Positions 8,118 through 15,834 of a stretch of 64,000 nt of DNA are shown here, in pieces (position 1 is the stretch's first letter; each line of letters begins with the position of its first letter). Both the position numbers and the translations under genes were made by a program. Source of the stretch: VRUE01 sp963805475 (GTDB lineage: Bacteria > Actinomycetota > Thermoleophilia > Solirubrobacterales > 70-9); assembly GCA_963805475.1 (NCBI GenBank), contig CAWDUO010000006.1, positions 124,001 through 188,000 on the forward strand, in the 5' to 3' direction. The notes under the pieces were generated by a model, which worked only from the letters and a program-made list of their open reading frames with translations, did no database searches and had not been told where the DNA came from.

Positions 8118-9116
8118 GTGGCGGTGAAGGTCTTCGTGACCGGGGGAACCGGGTTCATCGGCGGCGAGGTCGTGCGCCAGCTGCGCGCGCGAGGCGACGA
8201 GGTCGCCTGCCTCGTCCGCAGCCCGGGCAAGGCGGCGGGGCTGACCGAGCTGGGCTGCGAGCTGGTTCGCGGCGACCTCGGCGACGCCGAGGCGATCCGC
8301 CGCGGGATGGAGGGCTGCGACGCGGTCGCCCACGCCGCGGCGATGTACGAGGTGGGGATCCCGGTCAAGCAGCATCCGGCGATGTGGGAGGCGAACGTGG
8401 CGGGGACCGAGCGCGTACTCGGCGCCGCCCGCGAGGCCGGCGTCGCCAAGCTCGTCTACGTCTCCACCGTCGGCGTCTTCGGCAACACGCACCGCCAGGT
8501 GGTCGACGAGAGCTACGAGAACCCCGGCAAGGAGTTCACCTCCTACTACGAGGAGACGAAGCTCGAGGCGCACAGGCTCGCCAGGCGGATGATCGAGGAC
8601 GGGCTGCCGGGCGTGATCGTCCAGCCCGGCGGCGTCTACGGCCCCGGCGACACCTCGCAGGTCGCCGACCTGCTCGAGCAGTTCTTCGCCGGGCGGCTGC
8701 CGCTGATCCCCTTCCCCGAGCTCGGCATCTGCCTCAGCCACGTCGAGGACATCGCCGGCGGGATCCTGTTGGCGCTCGACCGGGGGCGGGTCGGCGAGGC
8801 CTACGTGCTCAGCGGCCCGGTTACGACGATGCGCGAGGCGATCGAGACGGTCGCCGCGGCGACCGGGAGAAAGGCTCCGCGCTACGCGCTGCCGACCGTC
8901 TTGATGAAGGCGCTGACGCCGGTCGGGCCGCTGGTCGGCAAGCTGATGGGCCAGCCGCCCAACCTGCGCGAGCTGATCTCCTCCGCCGACGGCGTCACCT
9001 TCTGGGCCAGCCACGAGAAGGCAAGCCGCGAGCTCGGCTACGCGCCGCGCGGGCTCGAAGAGGGCCTGCGGCAGACGCTCGAGGCGGACGACCGCTTCCC
9101 CGCCCCGGTCGTTTGA
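8118..9116 (+). CDS. NAD(P)-dependent extended SDR epimerase/dehydratase
   Basis: 332 residues from GTG 8118 (a second GTG at 8124 is possible). The Rossmann motif TGGTGFIGG lies within the first 15 residues, and an extended-SDR catalytic YxxxK is present as YYEETK, preceded by VYVSTVGVFG. PGGVYGPGD and the C-terminal substrate domain place it in the dihydroflavonol-reductase/hopanoid-associated epimerase group. The substrate is unknown. The 20-bp gap to divergent hflX leaves no room for a normal promoter, so its promoter must overlap the hflX start region. Confidence 0.83.
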   Translation: MAVKVFVTGGTGFIGGEVVRQLRARGDEVACLVRSPGKAAGLTELGCELVRGDLGDAEAIRRGMEGCDAVAHAAAMYEVGIPVKQHPAMWEANVAGTERVLGAAREAGVAKLVYVSTVGVFGNTHRQVVDESYENPGKEFTSYYEETKLEAHRLARRMIEDGLPGVIVQPGGVYGPGDTSQVADLLEQFFAGRLPLIPFPELGICLSHVEDIAGGILLALDRGRVGEAYVLSGPVTTMREAIETVAAATGRKAPRYALPTVLMKALTPVGPLVGKLMGQPPNLRELISSADGVTFWASHEKASRELGYAPRGLEEGLRQTLEADDRFPAPVV

Positions 9117-9136
9117 GCGAGTCGTAGGCTGCGCGA

Positions 9137-9985
9137 ATGCGCGTGATAGACGTCATGCACCTCGGGCGGCCGCACGTGATCGGCTGCTGGGAGGTCGACG
9201 GGGTGCTCGTGGACCCGGGGCCGGAGTCCTCCCTGTCGACGTTGCTTGAAGCCCTCGGCGACGAGCGGCCGCGGGCGCTGCTGCTGACCCACATCCACCT
9301 CGACCACGCCGCGGCGACCGGCGCTCTGGTGCGGCGCTGGCCCGACCTGGAGGTCTACGTGCACGAGCGCGGCGCGCCGCACCTGGTCGACCCGAGCCGC
9401 CTCCTGGCCAGCGCCGAGCGCCTCTACGGCGACCAGATGGAGCGCCTGTGGGGTGAGATCGTGCCGGTGCCGGAGGCCAACGTGAAGCCGCTGGCCGGCG
9501 GTGAGGCCGTGCTCGGGATGCGGGTCTCCTACACCCCCGGCCACGCCTCCCACCACGTCAGCTATTTGCATGAGGACAGCGGCACGGCCTTCGTCGGCGA
9601 CGTCGCCGCGGTCAAGATCCCCGGCGTCGACCTGATCGTCCCCCCCACCCCGCCGCCCGACATCGACATAGAGACCTGGATCGACTCGATCGGAATCGTC
9701 GAATCCTGGAACCCCGACCGCCTGGCCCTAACCCACTTCGGCGCGATAGACGACCCCCTCCCCCACTTCGCCCTGGTCAAGGAGCGCCTACTGGAAGAGG
9801 CACAGCTAGCCCGGGACCTCTCCGAGGACGCCTACGAGAAACAGCACCGCACCCGGGTCACAGAAAGCTCAGGCGCCCCCGAGTCCGCAGAGCAAATGCT
9901 CCAATGCGTCCCCCCGCAGTACCAATGGCGAGGCTTGAACAGGTACTGGAGCAAGCGCAAGCCGCGTAGGGAGGGGTCCGGGTAG
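9137..9985 (+). CDS. MBL-fold metallo-hydrolase
   Basis: 282 residues. The metal-binding HxHxDH motif is THIHLDH (H52, H54, D56, H57). Further ligands are in TPGHASHH and FVGDVA, with a late histidine in LALTHFGA. These residues make a di-metal site typical of glyoxalase II-like hydrolases. The C-terminal roughly 60 residues are helical and charged, resembling the extra domain of some MBL proteins. The last codons (EGSG-stop) are encoded inside the left arm of the palindromic element at 9969. It lies 20 bp behind the SDR gene and is probably co-transcribed. Substrate unknown. Confidence 0.85.
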   Translation: MRVIDVMHLGRPHVIGCWEVDGVLVDPGPESSLSTLLEALGDERPRALLLTHIHLDHAAATGALVRRWPDLEVYVHERGAPHLVDPSRLLASAERLYGDQMERLWGEIVPVPEANVKPLAGGEAVLGMRVSYTPGHASHHVSYLHEDSGTAFVGDVAAVKIPGVDLIVPPTPPPDIDIETWIDSIGIVESWNPDRLALTHFGAIDDPLPHFALVKERLLEEAQLARDLSEDAYEKQHRTRVTESSGAPESAEQMLQCVPPQYQWRGLNRYWSKRKPRREGSG

Positions 9986-10080
9986 TCCCGAACGTCTTGT
10001 ACTTTTTCGGCACCCAGAATCTCGGACGGCCGCACCCGATCTCGAAAAAGTTAAGTGAAGGGACTACCCGGACCCCTCCC
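9969..10080 (+). repeat. Structured palindromic element, copy A
   Basis: Perfect 21-bp outer arms (9969-9989 and 10060-10080) enclose the conserved block GAACGTCTTGT (9990-10000). An inner 9-bp stem pairs ACTTTTTCG (10001-10009) with CGAAAAAGT (10043-10051), followed by a second conserved single-stranded block TAAGTGAA (10052-10059). The apical loop is variable. The left arm contains the TAG stop of the MBL gene, and the right arm ends 6 bp from the stop of the convergent dapL gene. The same design recurs at 12145 and 33248 with different outer-arm sequence. Confidence 0.9.
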
Positions 10081-10086
10081 CCAACC

Positions 10087-11258
10087 TCAAGCCAAATGCT
10101 CACGCATCCTCTCGACGGCCTCGGTTATCCGCTCGTCGGGCGTGGTCAGTGCGATGCGGAAGAATCCCTCGCCGCTGGGCCCGTACATCGACCCCGGCGA
10201 GACGACCACCGCCGCCTCTTCCAGCACCAGCTCGGCGAACGAGGTCGAGGTGTGGCCCTCGGGCACCGGCGCCCAGACGTAGATCGTCCCCTTCGGCGCT
10301 GGCGACCTCGACGCCGATCTCGTCGAGCGCCGCGACGACCAGGTCGCGGCGGCGGGCGTAGGTCTCGTTCATCCGCTCGACCGGCCCGCTCGGGCCCTCC
10401 AGCGCCGCGGCGCCGGCCAGCTGCACGGCCTCGAACATGCCCGAGTCGACGTTGGTCTTCAGCCGCCAGTAGGTCTGCACGGCCTCGGGGTTGCCGAGGA
10501 TCGCGGCGCAGCGCCAGCCGGTCATGTTGTAGCCCTTGGAGAGCGAGAAGACCTCGACCCCGACCTCCTTGGCGCCCGGCGTGGCGAGGAAGCTCGGGGC
10601 GACGTAGCCGTCGTAGGTCGTCTCCGAGTAGGCGTTGTCGTGGACGACGAGGATCTCGTGCTCGCGGGCGAAGGAGACGACCAGCTCGAAGAAGCCCTCG
10701 GGGACGACGGCGCCGGTCGGGTTGTTGGGGTAGTTGAGGAACATCAGCCGTGCCCGTGCCGCGACGTCGGCCGGCACCGCGGTCAGGTCGGGGACGAAGC
10801 CCAGCTCGGGCACGAGCGGCAGCAGCTCGGGCGTCGCGCCGGCGAGGATCGGGCCGCCGGTGTAGACGGGGTAGCCGGGGTCGGAGGCGAGGGCGACGCC
10901 ACCGGGGTCGAGGAAGGCGAAGCAGAGGTTGTAGATGCACTCCTTGGCGCCGAGCGCCGGGATCACCTCGCTCTCGGGGTCGATCTCGACCCCGAAACGG
11001 CGCTCGTAGAAGCGGGCGAAGGCCTCGCGGAACTCCCCTCGCCCGCGGTTGCTCGGGATAGCGGTGCGTGCCGGGGTCGGCGACCGCCTCCCGCATCGCG
11101 GCGACGATCTGCGGGTAGGTCGGCTCGTCAGGGTCGCCGATCCCGAGGCTGATCACGTCGATGCCGGCGGCGCGCTTGTCGGCGATCCGCCGCTCCAGCT
11201 CCTGGAACATGTACGGAGGCATCGCCTCCAGACGCTTGGACGGGTCTGCGATTCCCAC
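10087..11258 (-). pseudogene. dapL: LL-diaminopimelate aminotransferase-like gene with two frame breaks
   Basis: A class I/II PLP aminotransferase reads almost completely across two frames. The N-terminus (MGIADPSKRLEAMPPYMFQE, SLGIGDPDEPTYP) switches frame at about 11053 after THRYP. It resumes as IPALGAKECIYN and runs through FLNYPNNPTGAV and the PLP-lysine motif VFSLSKGYNMTGWR. It switches again at about 10293 after EVAS and then ends with a normal tail (TGA at 10087-10089, REHLA). Each junction is repaired by removing one base. The product would make LL-diaminopimelate directly from tetrahydrodipicolinate, consistent with dapF just upstream on the same strand. Because lysine/DAP synthesis is essential, sequence error is as likely as true inactivation. 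Confidence 0.82.
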
Positions 11259-11273
11259 GGGCGCGGGAATCTA

Positions 11274-12125
11274 TTAGGTGAGCTCGGACAGCGCCCGCAC
11301 GAGCTCCGGCGACAGCTCGCCTGAGCAGATCGGCTCGGCCCAGCCGGTGAGGCGGATGTCGAGGTCGTCGGAGACCTCGACTTCGAGCTCCCCGCCGTCG
11401 AGGACGATCGTGAATGGACCGGGAACGCCGCTAAGGGAAGCGGCGACCGCAATGCCGCTGGCGCCCGTGCCGGAGGACAGCGTCTCCCCCACGCCACGCT
11501 CGAAGATCCGCGCCCGAATCCGGCCATCCCGGGTGTTGAGGCTGTCGTAGAACGAAACGTTGGTGCGGTTGGGGAACAAGTCGTGACCTTCGATCTCAGG
11601 ACCGATCGTGGCGAGGTCCAGCGTCTCGAGATCCTCGCCAACCGCGATCACACACTGGGGGTTGCCGATCGAGACGTGCTGGAACTCCCACGTCCGCCCG
11701 GCCGCCCCCAGCGCCCCTTCACCGTCCTCGCCGCCGGAGGGGAAGTCCTTCGAGGCGGTCGAAGCACGGCCCATGTCCACCGCGCAGGTCCGCTCGTCGA
11801 GGATCGTCGGCGTGATCGGCCCCGCCTTGGTTCCGATCGTAAAAGTGTCCTCTTCGCTCCAACCGTGCCGGCGCAGGTAGAGGATCGCCTCACGCGCCCC
11901 GTTGCCCGAAAGCTCGGCCTCCGAGCCGTCAGGGTTGAAGATCCGCACGTCCGCAACCAGCTCAGAGTCTTTACTACGCGAGAGCAACAACACTCCGTCC
12001 GACCCGATCCCAAAATGGGAATCGCAGACTCTCTGAACCCGCGCCGCGGTCAACTCCCAGGGCAAAGCGTCCGCCTCCAGGATCACGTAGTCGTTTCCCA
12101 GCGCCGCCCACTTCTCAAATCGCAT
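11274..12125 (-). CDS. dapF: Diaminopimelate epimerase-like protein with serines at both cysteine positions
   Basis: 283 residues with the DapF two-domain fold: GNDYVILEAD near the start, FNPDGSEAELSGNGARE, IGNPQCVI, and ERGVGETLSSGTGASG. DapF interconverts LL- and meso-diaminopimelate using two cysteines, in CGNG and CGTG. Here both are serine (S73 in SGNG and S218 in SSGTG). The rest of the active-site scaffold is kept. This may be a distinct subfamily or an altered reaction. The gene sits between miaA and dapL on the same strand, which supports a DAP/lysine role. The family call is firm; the activity is uncertain. Confidence 0.85.
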   Translation of the reverse strand: MRFEKWAALGNDYVILEADALPWELTAARVQRVCDSHFGIGSDGVLLLSRSKDSELVADVRIFNPDGSEAELSGNGAREAILYLRRHGWSEEDTFTIGTKAGPITPTILDERTCAVDMGRASTASKDFPSGGEDGEGALGAAGRTWEFQHVSIGNPQCVIAVGEDLETLDLATIGPEIEGHDLFPNRTNVSFYDSLNTRDGRIRARIFERGVGETLSSGTGASGIAVAASLSGVPGPFTIVLDGGELEVEVSDDLDIRLTGWAEPICSGELSPELVRALSELT

Positions 12126-12144
12126 CGCCGCACCCTATCCACAT

Positions 12145-12258
12145 GGGTCTATCCCGGTAGGCCCGGAACGTCTTGTACTTTTTCGGCGCATTCCCTCAGG
12201 CGAAAGCCCAATCCCGCAACACGAAAAAGTTAAGTGGAGGGCCTGCCGGGATAGACCC
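12145..12258 (+). repeat. Structured palindromic element, copy B
   Basis: Outer arms 12145-12164 and 12239-12258 are complementary with one T-G wobble. The conserved block GGAACGTCTTGT follows the left arm. The inner stem pairs ACTTTTTCG (12177-12185) with CGAAAAAGT (12222-12230), then TAAGTGGA. The apical part has a GGC-GAAA-GCC mini-hairpin. It fills the gap between the miaA stop (12258-12260) and the dapF start. The conserved strand is antisense to both neighbouring genes. Confidence 0.9.
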
Positions 12259-12986
12259 TACGCATCGGCATGGAGATGCGAATCGATCTCCGCGGCAACG
12301 TCGACGTCACTGCGATCCGTGCGGTCGATCGTCGTCAGGTTGGGGATCTTGCGCATCCAGGTGAGCTGGCGGCGCGCATAGTTGCGCGAGCGTTTCTTCA
12401 TCCGCTCGACGTCGCCCGAGAGCAGCTCGTCGAAGCCGAGCGCCTTGCGCGCCGTGCGCGACGGACCCAGCTCTTCCGCCCGGCGCACCTCCTCCGCCGC
12501 CCCGCCGGCGACGATCGCCTCGGTGCGGGCGTCGATCCGCTGGTAGAGCAGCGAGCGCTCCATCTCGAGCCCGAAGATCGTCGTCGGCAGCCGCGTCTGC
12601 GGCGACCACAGCTCCGAGTCCTCGCTTTCGGCCGGCGCCTTGACCAGCGACAGCTCCGCCACCGCCGCGCGCAGGTACAACCCGGTCCCCCCCACCACGA
12701 TCGGCCGCTTGCCTTCCTCCAGCGCACGGTCGATCTCCGCGTGCGCCAACCGCATGTAGTCGCCGACGGAGAAGGGCCGGGTGACGGGAACGAACTCGAC
12801 CAGGCGATGCTCCAGCTTCTCCCGCTCCTCGGGCGTAGCCACCCCGGTCAACGTCCCCAGCCCCTCATACACCTGCAACGCGTCGCAGGAGATCGCCACC
12901 GCCTCTTCCTCCAAGAGCCCCGCCAGCGCGATGGCGACGCCTGTCTTGCCCACGCCGGTGGGCCCGAATATGGCGAGGACGCTCAA
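12258..12986 (-). CDS. miaA: tRNA dimethylallyltransferase
   Basis: Transfers a dimethylallyl group to A37 of tRNAs that read UNN codons. The P-loop is GPTGVGKT (8-15), followed by SCDALQVYEG, VGGTGLYLRA and a C-terminal KKRSRNYARRQLTWMRK motif that binds tRNA. At 242 residues it is shorter than the usual ~300; the missing part is mostly in the middle insertion domain and in the segment after QVYEG. The start overlaps the end of miaB by 4 bp (ATGA). The two enzymes act in sequence: MiaA adds the prenyl group and MiaB methylthiolates it. Confidence 0.93.
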   Translation of the reverse strand: MSVLAIFGPTGVGKTGVAIALAGLLEEEAVAISCDALQVYEGLGTLTGVATPEEREKLEHRLVEFVPVTRPFSVGDYMRLAHAEIDRALEEGKRPIVVGGTGLYLRAAVAELSLVKAPAESEDSELWSPQTRLPTTIFGLEMERSLLYQRIDARTEAIVAGGAAEEVRRAEELGPSRTARKALGFDELLSGDVERMKKRSRNYARRQLTWMRKIPNLTTIDRTDRSDVDVAAEIDSHLHADA

Positions 12987-14299
12987 ACGGAGACCGGCTT
13001 CGCCGCCACCCCGCTGAGCGTGGTCGACGTGGCGGCGTCGATCTCTACCCGGACGAGCTCGCCGGGCTCGGCGACCCCATCGAAGTTCACCGTCTTGTTG
13101 TGGCGAGTGCGGCCGCGCAGCCGTGTCTCGTCCGTCCGACTGGGCCCCTCGACCAGCACCTCCATCTCACGCCCGACGAAGCGCCGCGCCCGTTCGGTCG
13201 CCCGCCGCTGCACCAGCTCGACCAGCCGTTCCATCCGCTCGCGCTTGACCGGGTGCGGCACCTGCTCGCCCATCGTCGCCGCCTCGGTCTCGCGGCGCGG
13301 CGAGAAGACGAAGGTGAAGGCGCTGTCGTAGCCGACCTCCTCGACGACCTCGAGCGTCTGCGCGAAGTCGGCCTCGGTCTCGCCCGGGAAGCCGACGATT
13401 ATGTCGGTGGTGATCGCGCAGTCGGGCACGTGCTCGCGGATCAGCGCGACCCGGTCCATGTAGCGCCGCCGGTCATACGTGCGGCGCATCCGCTTGAGCA
13501 CCGCGCTCGAGCCCGACTGGAGCGGCAGGTGGATGTGCTCGCAGAGCGCCGGCAGCTCGGCGTGGGCGCGGATCACGTCCTCCTTCATGTCCTTCGGGTG
13601 CGGGCTGGTGTAGCGGATGCGCTCGACCCCCTCGACGGCGTCGACTCGCGCCAGCAGCTCGACGAACCCGATTCGCGACTCGCGCGGCAGGTCGCGCCCG
13701 TAGCTGTTGACGTTCTGCCCGAGCAGGGTCAGCTCGAGCACGCCGTCGGCGGCCAGCGCCTCCGCCTCGGCGAGGAGCTCGGCCGGGTCGCGGCTCTGCT
13801 CGCGGCCACGGGTCGAGGGGACGATGCAGTACGAGCACCTGCAGTTGCAGCCCTGGGAGATCTGCAGCCAGCCCTGGAACTCGCGCTCGCGCCGCGCCGG
13901 CAGGTGGCCGGAGAAGTCCTCGAACTCGAAGTAGCCCTGGGCGGTCAGGGAGTCGGAGTTGAGGAACTCGGCGAGGCGGTGGATCTGGCCCGGGCCGAAG
14001 GCGACGTCGACGAAGGGGAAGCGCTGGAAGACCTCGTCCTTGACCGACTGGGCCCAGCAGCCGCCGACGCCGACGACGCGATCGGGGTCTTCGGACTTCA
14101 GCCGCTTCGCCTCGCCCAGGTGGGCGACGAAGCGGTTGTCGGCCGACTCGCGGATCGAGCAGGTGTTGAAGAGGATCACGTCGGCCTCCTCGCGGCTCGC
14201 CGCCGCCTCGTAGCCGAGCGACTCGAGCATCCCCCGCATGCGCTCGGAGTCGTGCACGTTCATCTGACAGCCGAACGTGGTGACGTGATAGCTAGGCAT
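12983..14299 (-). CDS. miaB: tRNA-2-methylthio-N6-dimethylallyladenosine synthase
   Basis: 438-residue radical SAM methylthiotransferase. The N-terminal UPF0004 domain carries the auxiliary-cluster cysteines C11 (TFGCQMN), C47 (NTCSIRE) and C81 (GGCWAQ). The radical SAM CxxxCxxC motif is C151, C155 and C158 (CNCRCSYC). A C-terminal TRAM domain (about 370-430, RGRTRHNKTVNFDG) binds tRNA. It converts i6A37 to ms2i6A37. The ATG at 14299 gives the expected MPSYHVTTFGCQMN start. It is first of the coupled miaB-miaA pair and lies downstream of recA on the same strand. Confidence 0.96.
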   Translation of the reverse strand: MPSYHVTTFGCQMNVHDSERMRGMLESLGYEAAASREEADVILFNTCSIRESADNRFVAHLGEAKRLKSEDPDRVVGVGGCWAQSVKDEVFQRFPFVDVAFGPGQIHRLAEFLNSDSLTAQGYFEFEDFSGHLPARREREFQGWLQISQGCNCRCSYCIVPSTRGREQSRDPAELLAEAEALAADGVLELTLLGQNVNSYGRDLPRESRIGFVELLARVDAVEGVERIRYTSPHPKDMKEDVIRAHAELPALCEHIHLPLQSGSSAVLKRMRRTYDRRRYMDRVALIREHVPDCAITTDIIVGFPGETEADFAQTLEVVEEVGYDSAFTFVFSPRRETEAATMGEQVPHPVKRERMERLVELVQRRATERARRFVGREMEVLVEGPSRTDETRLRGRTRHNKTVNFDGVAEPGELVRVEIDAATSTTLSGVAAKPVSV

Positions 14300-14347
14300 A
14301 GCGCCAGATTAGCGAGGCGCCCGCAAGCTTCGTCTACGACGGACGGC

Positions 14348-14602
14348 CTATTCCGCCTCGGACCGTTCCGATTCTTCCGTTGCCTGGGGCAGGCCGCGCT
14401 CCTGCTCCTTCTTCACTTCCTCGTCCTGGGAGTGGAGCACCGCGAAGGTGGTCGTGGCGCCGACCAGGACGATGAACCAGAGGGCGACCAGCGGGGCGAA
14501 GCGGCCGGGGAACTTCTCGATGCGCAGGCCGAGGAAGCTGAAGATCACCGCGGAGGCGGCGAGCAGCGGACCGACTATGAAGAAGGCGGTTTCGTGGTCC
14601 AT
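14348..14602 (-). CDS. Small membrane protein with two predicted spans
   Basis: 84 residues. Two hydrophobic stretches (about 7-27, FFIVGPLLAASAVIFSFLGL, and 36-55, FAPLVALWFIVLVGATTTFA) are separated by a short basic loop. They are followed by a strongly acidic, glutamate-rich cytoplasmic or external tail (DEEVKKEQERG...SERSEAE). It lies between recA and miaB on the same strand with short gaps. No family is recognised. Codon use matches its neighbours. The opposing long frames over it are arginine/alanine-rich shadows. Confidence 0.7.
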   Translation of the reverse strand: MDHETAFFIVGPLLAASAVIFSFLGLRIEKFPGRFAPLVALWFIVLVGATTTFAVLHSQDEEVKKEQERGLPQATEESERSEAE

Positions 14603-14634
14603 ACGGGCGGCATCCTATCCAGTTGCCGAGAGAA

Positions 14635-15723
14635 CTAGGCTGCTTCGGCAACCGGCGGAGGAGGCTCTTCGACGGCCGGCGCCGCGGCTTCCTCGCCGCC
14701 GATGCCCAGCGCGGCGCGGATCTTCGCCTCGAGCTCGCTCGCGATCTCGGGGTTCTCGGCGAGGAACTGTTTCGCGTTGTTGCGCCCCTGGCCGAGCCGC
14801 GTCTTGCCGTAGGAGAAAAAGGCGCCCGACTTCTGCACCAGGTCGTGCTCGATGCCGAAGTCGAGCAGGCCGCCCTCGCGCGAGATGCCGGTCCCGTACT
14901 CGATGTCGAACTCGGCCTGGCGAAAGGGCGAGGCGACCTTGTTCTTGACGACTTTGACCCGCACCCGGTTGCCGACCGCCTCGGTCCCTTCCTTGAGCGT
15001 CTCGATGCGGCGGATGTCGAGTCGCTGCGAGGAGTAGAACTTGAGCGCCCGGCCGCCCGGCTGGGTCTCGGGCGAGCCGAACTGGACGCCGACCTTTTCG
15101 CGGATCTGGTTGGTGAACAGGCAGACCGTGTTGGTGCGGTTGAGGTTGCCGGCGAGTTTGCGCATCGCCTGCGACATCAGCCGCGCCTGGAGGCCGACGG
15201 TGGTGTCGCCGATCTGGCCGTCGAGCTCGGCTTTCGGCGTCAGCGCCGCGACCGAGTCGATCGCCATCACGTCGACCGCGGCGGAGGCGATCAGACGATC
15301 GGCGATCTGCAGCGCCTGCTCGCCGTAGTCGGGCTGGGAGACGAGCAGCTCGTCGGTGTCGACGCCGATCTTGCGCGCGTAGGACGGGTCGATCGCGTGC
15401 TCGGTGTCGATGAAGGCGCAGATCCCGCCGCGCGCCTGCGCCTCGGCGATGATGTGGTAGATCAGCGTCGTCTTGCCGGAGGACTCGGGGCCGAAGATCT
15501 CGACGATCCGCCCGCGCGGCACGCCGCCGATCCCCAGCGCCAGGTCGAGCGAGAGCGCCCCGGTCGAGATCGCCGGGATCTTGATCGTCGCGTCGGCGCC
15601 GAGCCGCATCAACGACCCCTGGCCGAAGTCGCGCTCGATCTGCGTCACCGCCGCCTCCAGCGCCGCGTCTTTCGCTTTGGCCTCCTTCGAGGCGTCCTTC
15701 AGAGCCGTTTTCTTGTCTGCCAT
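14635..15723 (-). CDS. recA: Recombinase RecA
   Basis: 362 residues from ATG 15723 (MADKKTAL), preceded by an AAGGCGG ribosome-binding site at good spacing; an in-frame upstream ATG lacks one. Walker A is GPESSGKTT, Walker B is DVMAIDSVAALTP, and the L2/DNA-binding region contains TNQIREKVGVQFGSPETQPGG. The C-terminus is Ala/Glu/Pro-rich. RecA drives homologous pairing and SOS induction. I do not see an obvious LexA box (CGAAC..GTTCG) in the 110 bp upstream, so SOS control is not evident from this sequence. cinA lies immediately upstream on the same strand. Confidence 0.97.
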   Translation of the reverse strand: MADKKTALKDASKEAKAKDAALEAAVTQIERDFGQGSLMRLGADATIKIPAISTGALSLDLALGIGGVPRGRIVEIFGPESSGKTTLIYHIIAEAQARGGICAFIDTEHAIDPSYARKIGVDTDELLVSQPDYGEQALQIADRLIASAAVDVMAIDSVAALTPKAELDGQIGDTTVGLQARLMSQAMRKLAGNLNRTNTVCLFTNQIREKVGVQFGSPETQPGGRALKFYSSQRLDIRRIETLKEGTEAVGNRVRVKVVKNKVASPFRQAEFDIEYGTGISREGGLLDFGIEHDLVQKSGAFFSYGKTRLGQGRNNAKQFLAENPEIASELEAKIRAALGIGGEEAAAPAVEEPPPPVAEAA

Positions 15724-15834
15724 CTCATCCGCCTTCCTGCAATTTGGAGCGACAACGGTAGTCACGGGGGCGGACGCTAGAAGGTCGCGGCGGGCGAGAT
15801 GCGCGTCAAACGCAAAATGTGTGCGCCGACTTCG

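Noticed and set aside
6720..10080. Possible CRISPR array or tandem repeats around the palindromes
   Set aside because: The palindromes are single, locus-specific inverted repeats without regularly spaced direct repeats, and no cas genes are present in the window.
15724..15834. SOS box upstream of recA
   Set aside because: No CGAAC-N-GTTCG-like palindrome is present in the 110 bp upstream; reporting one would be unsupported.
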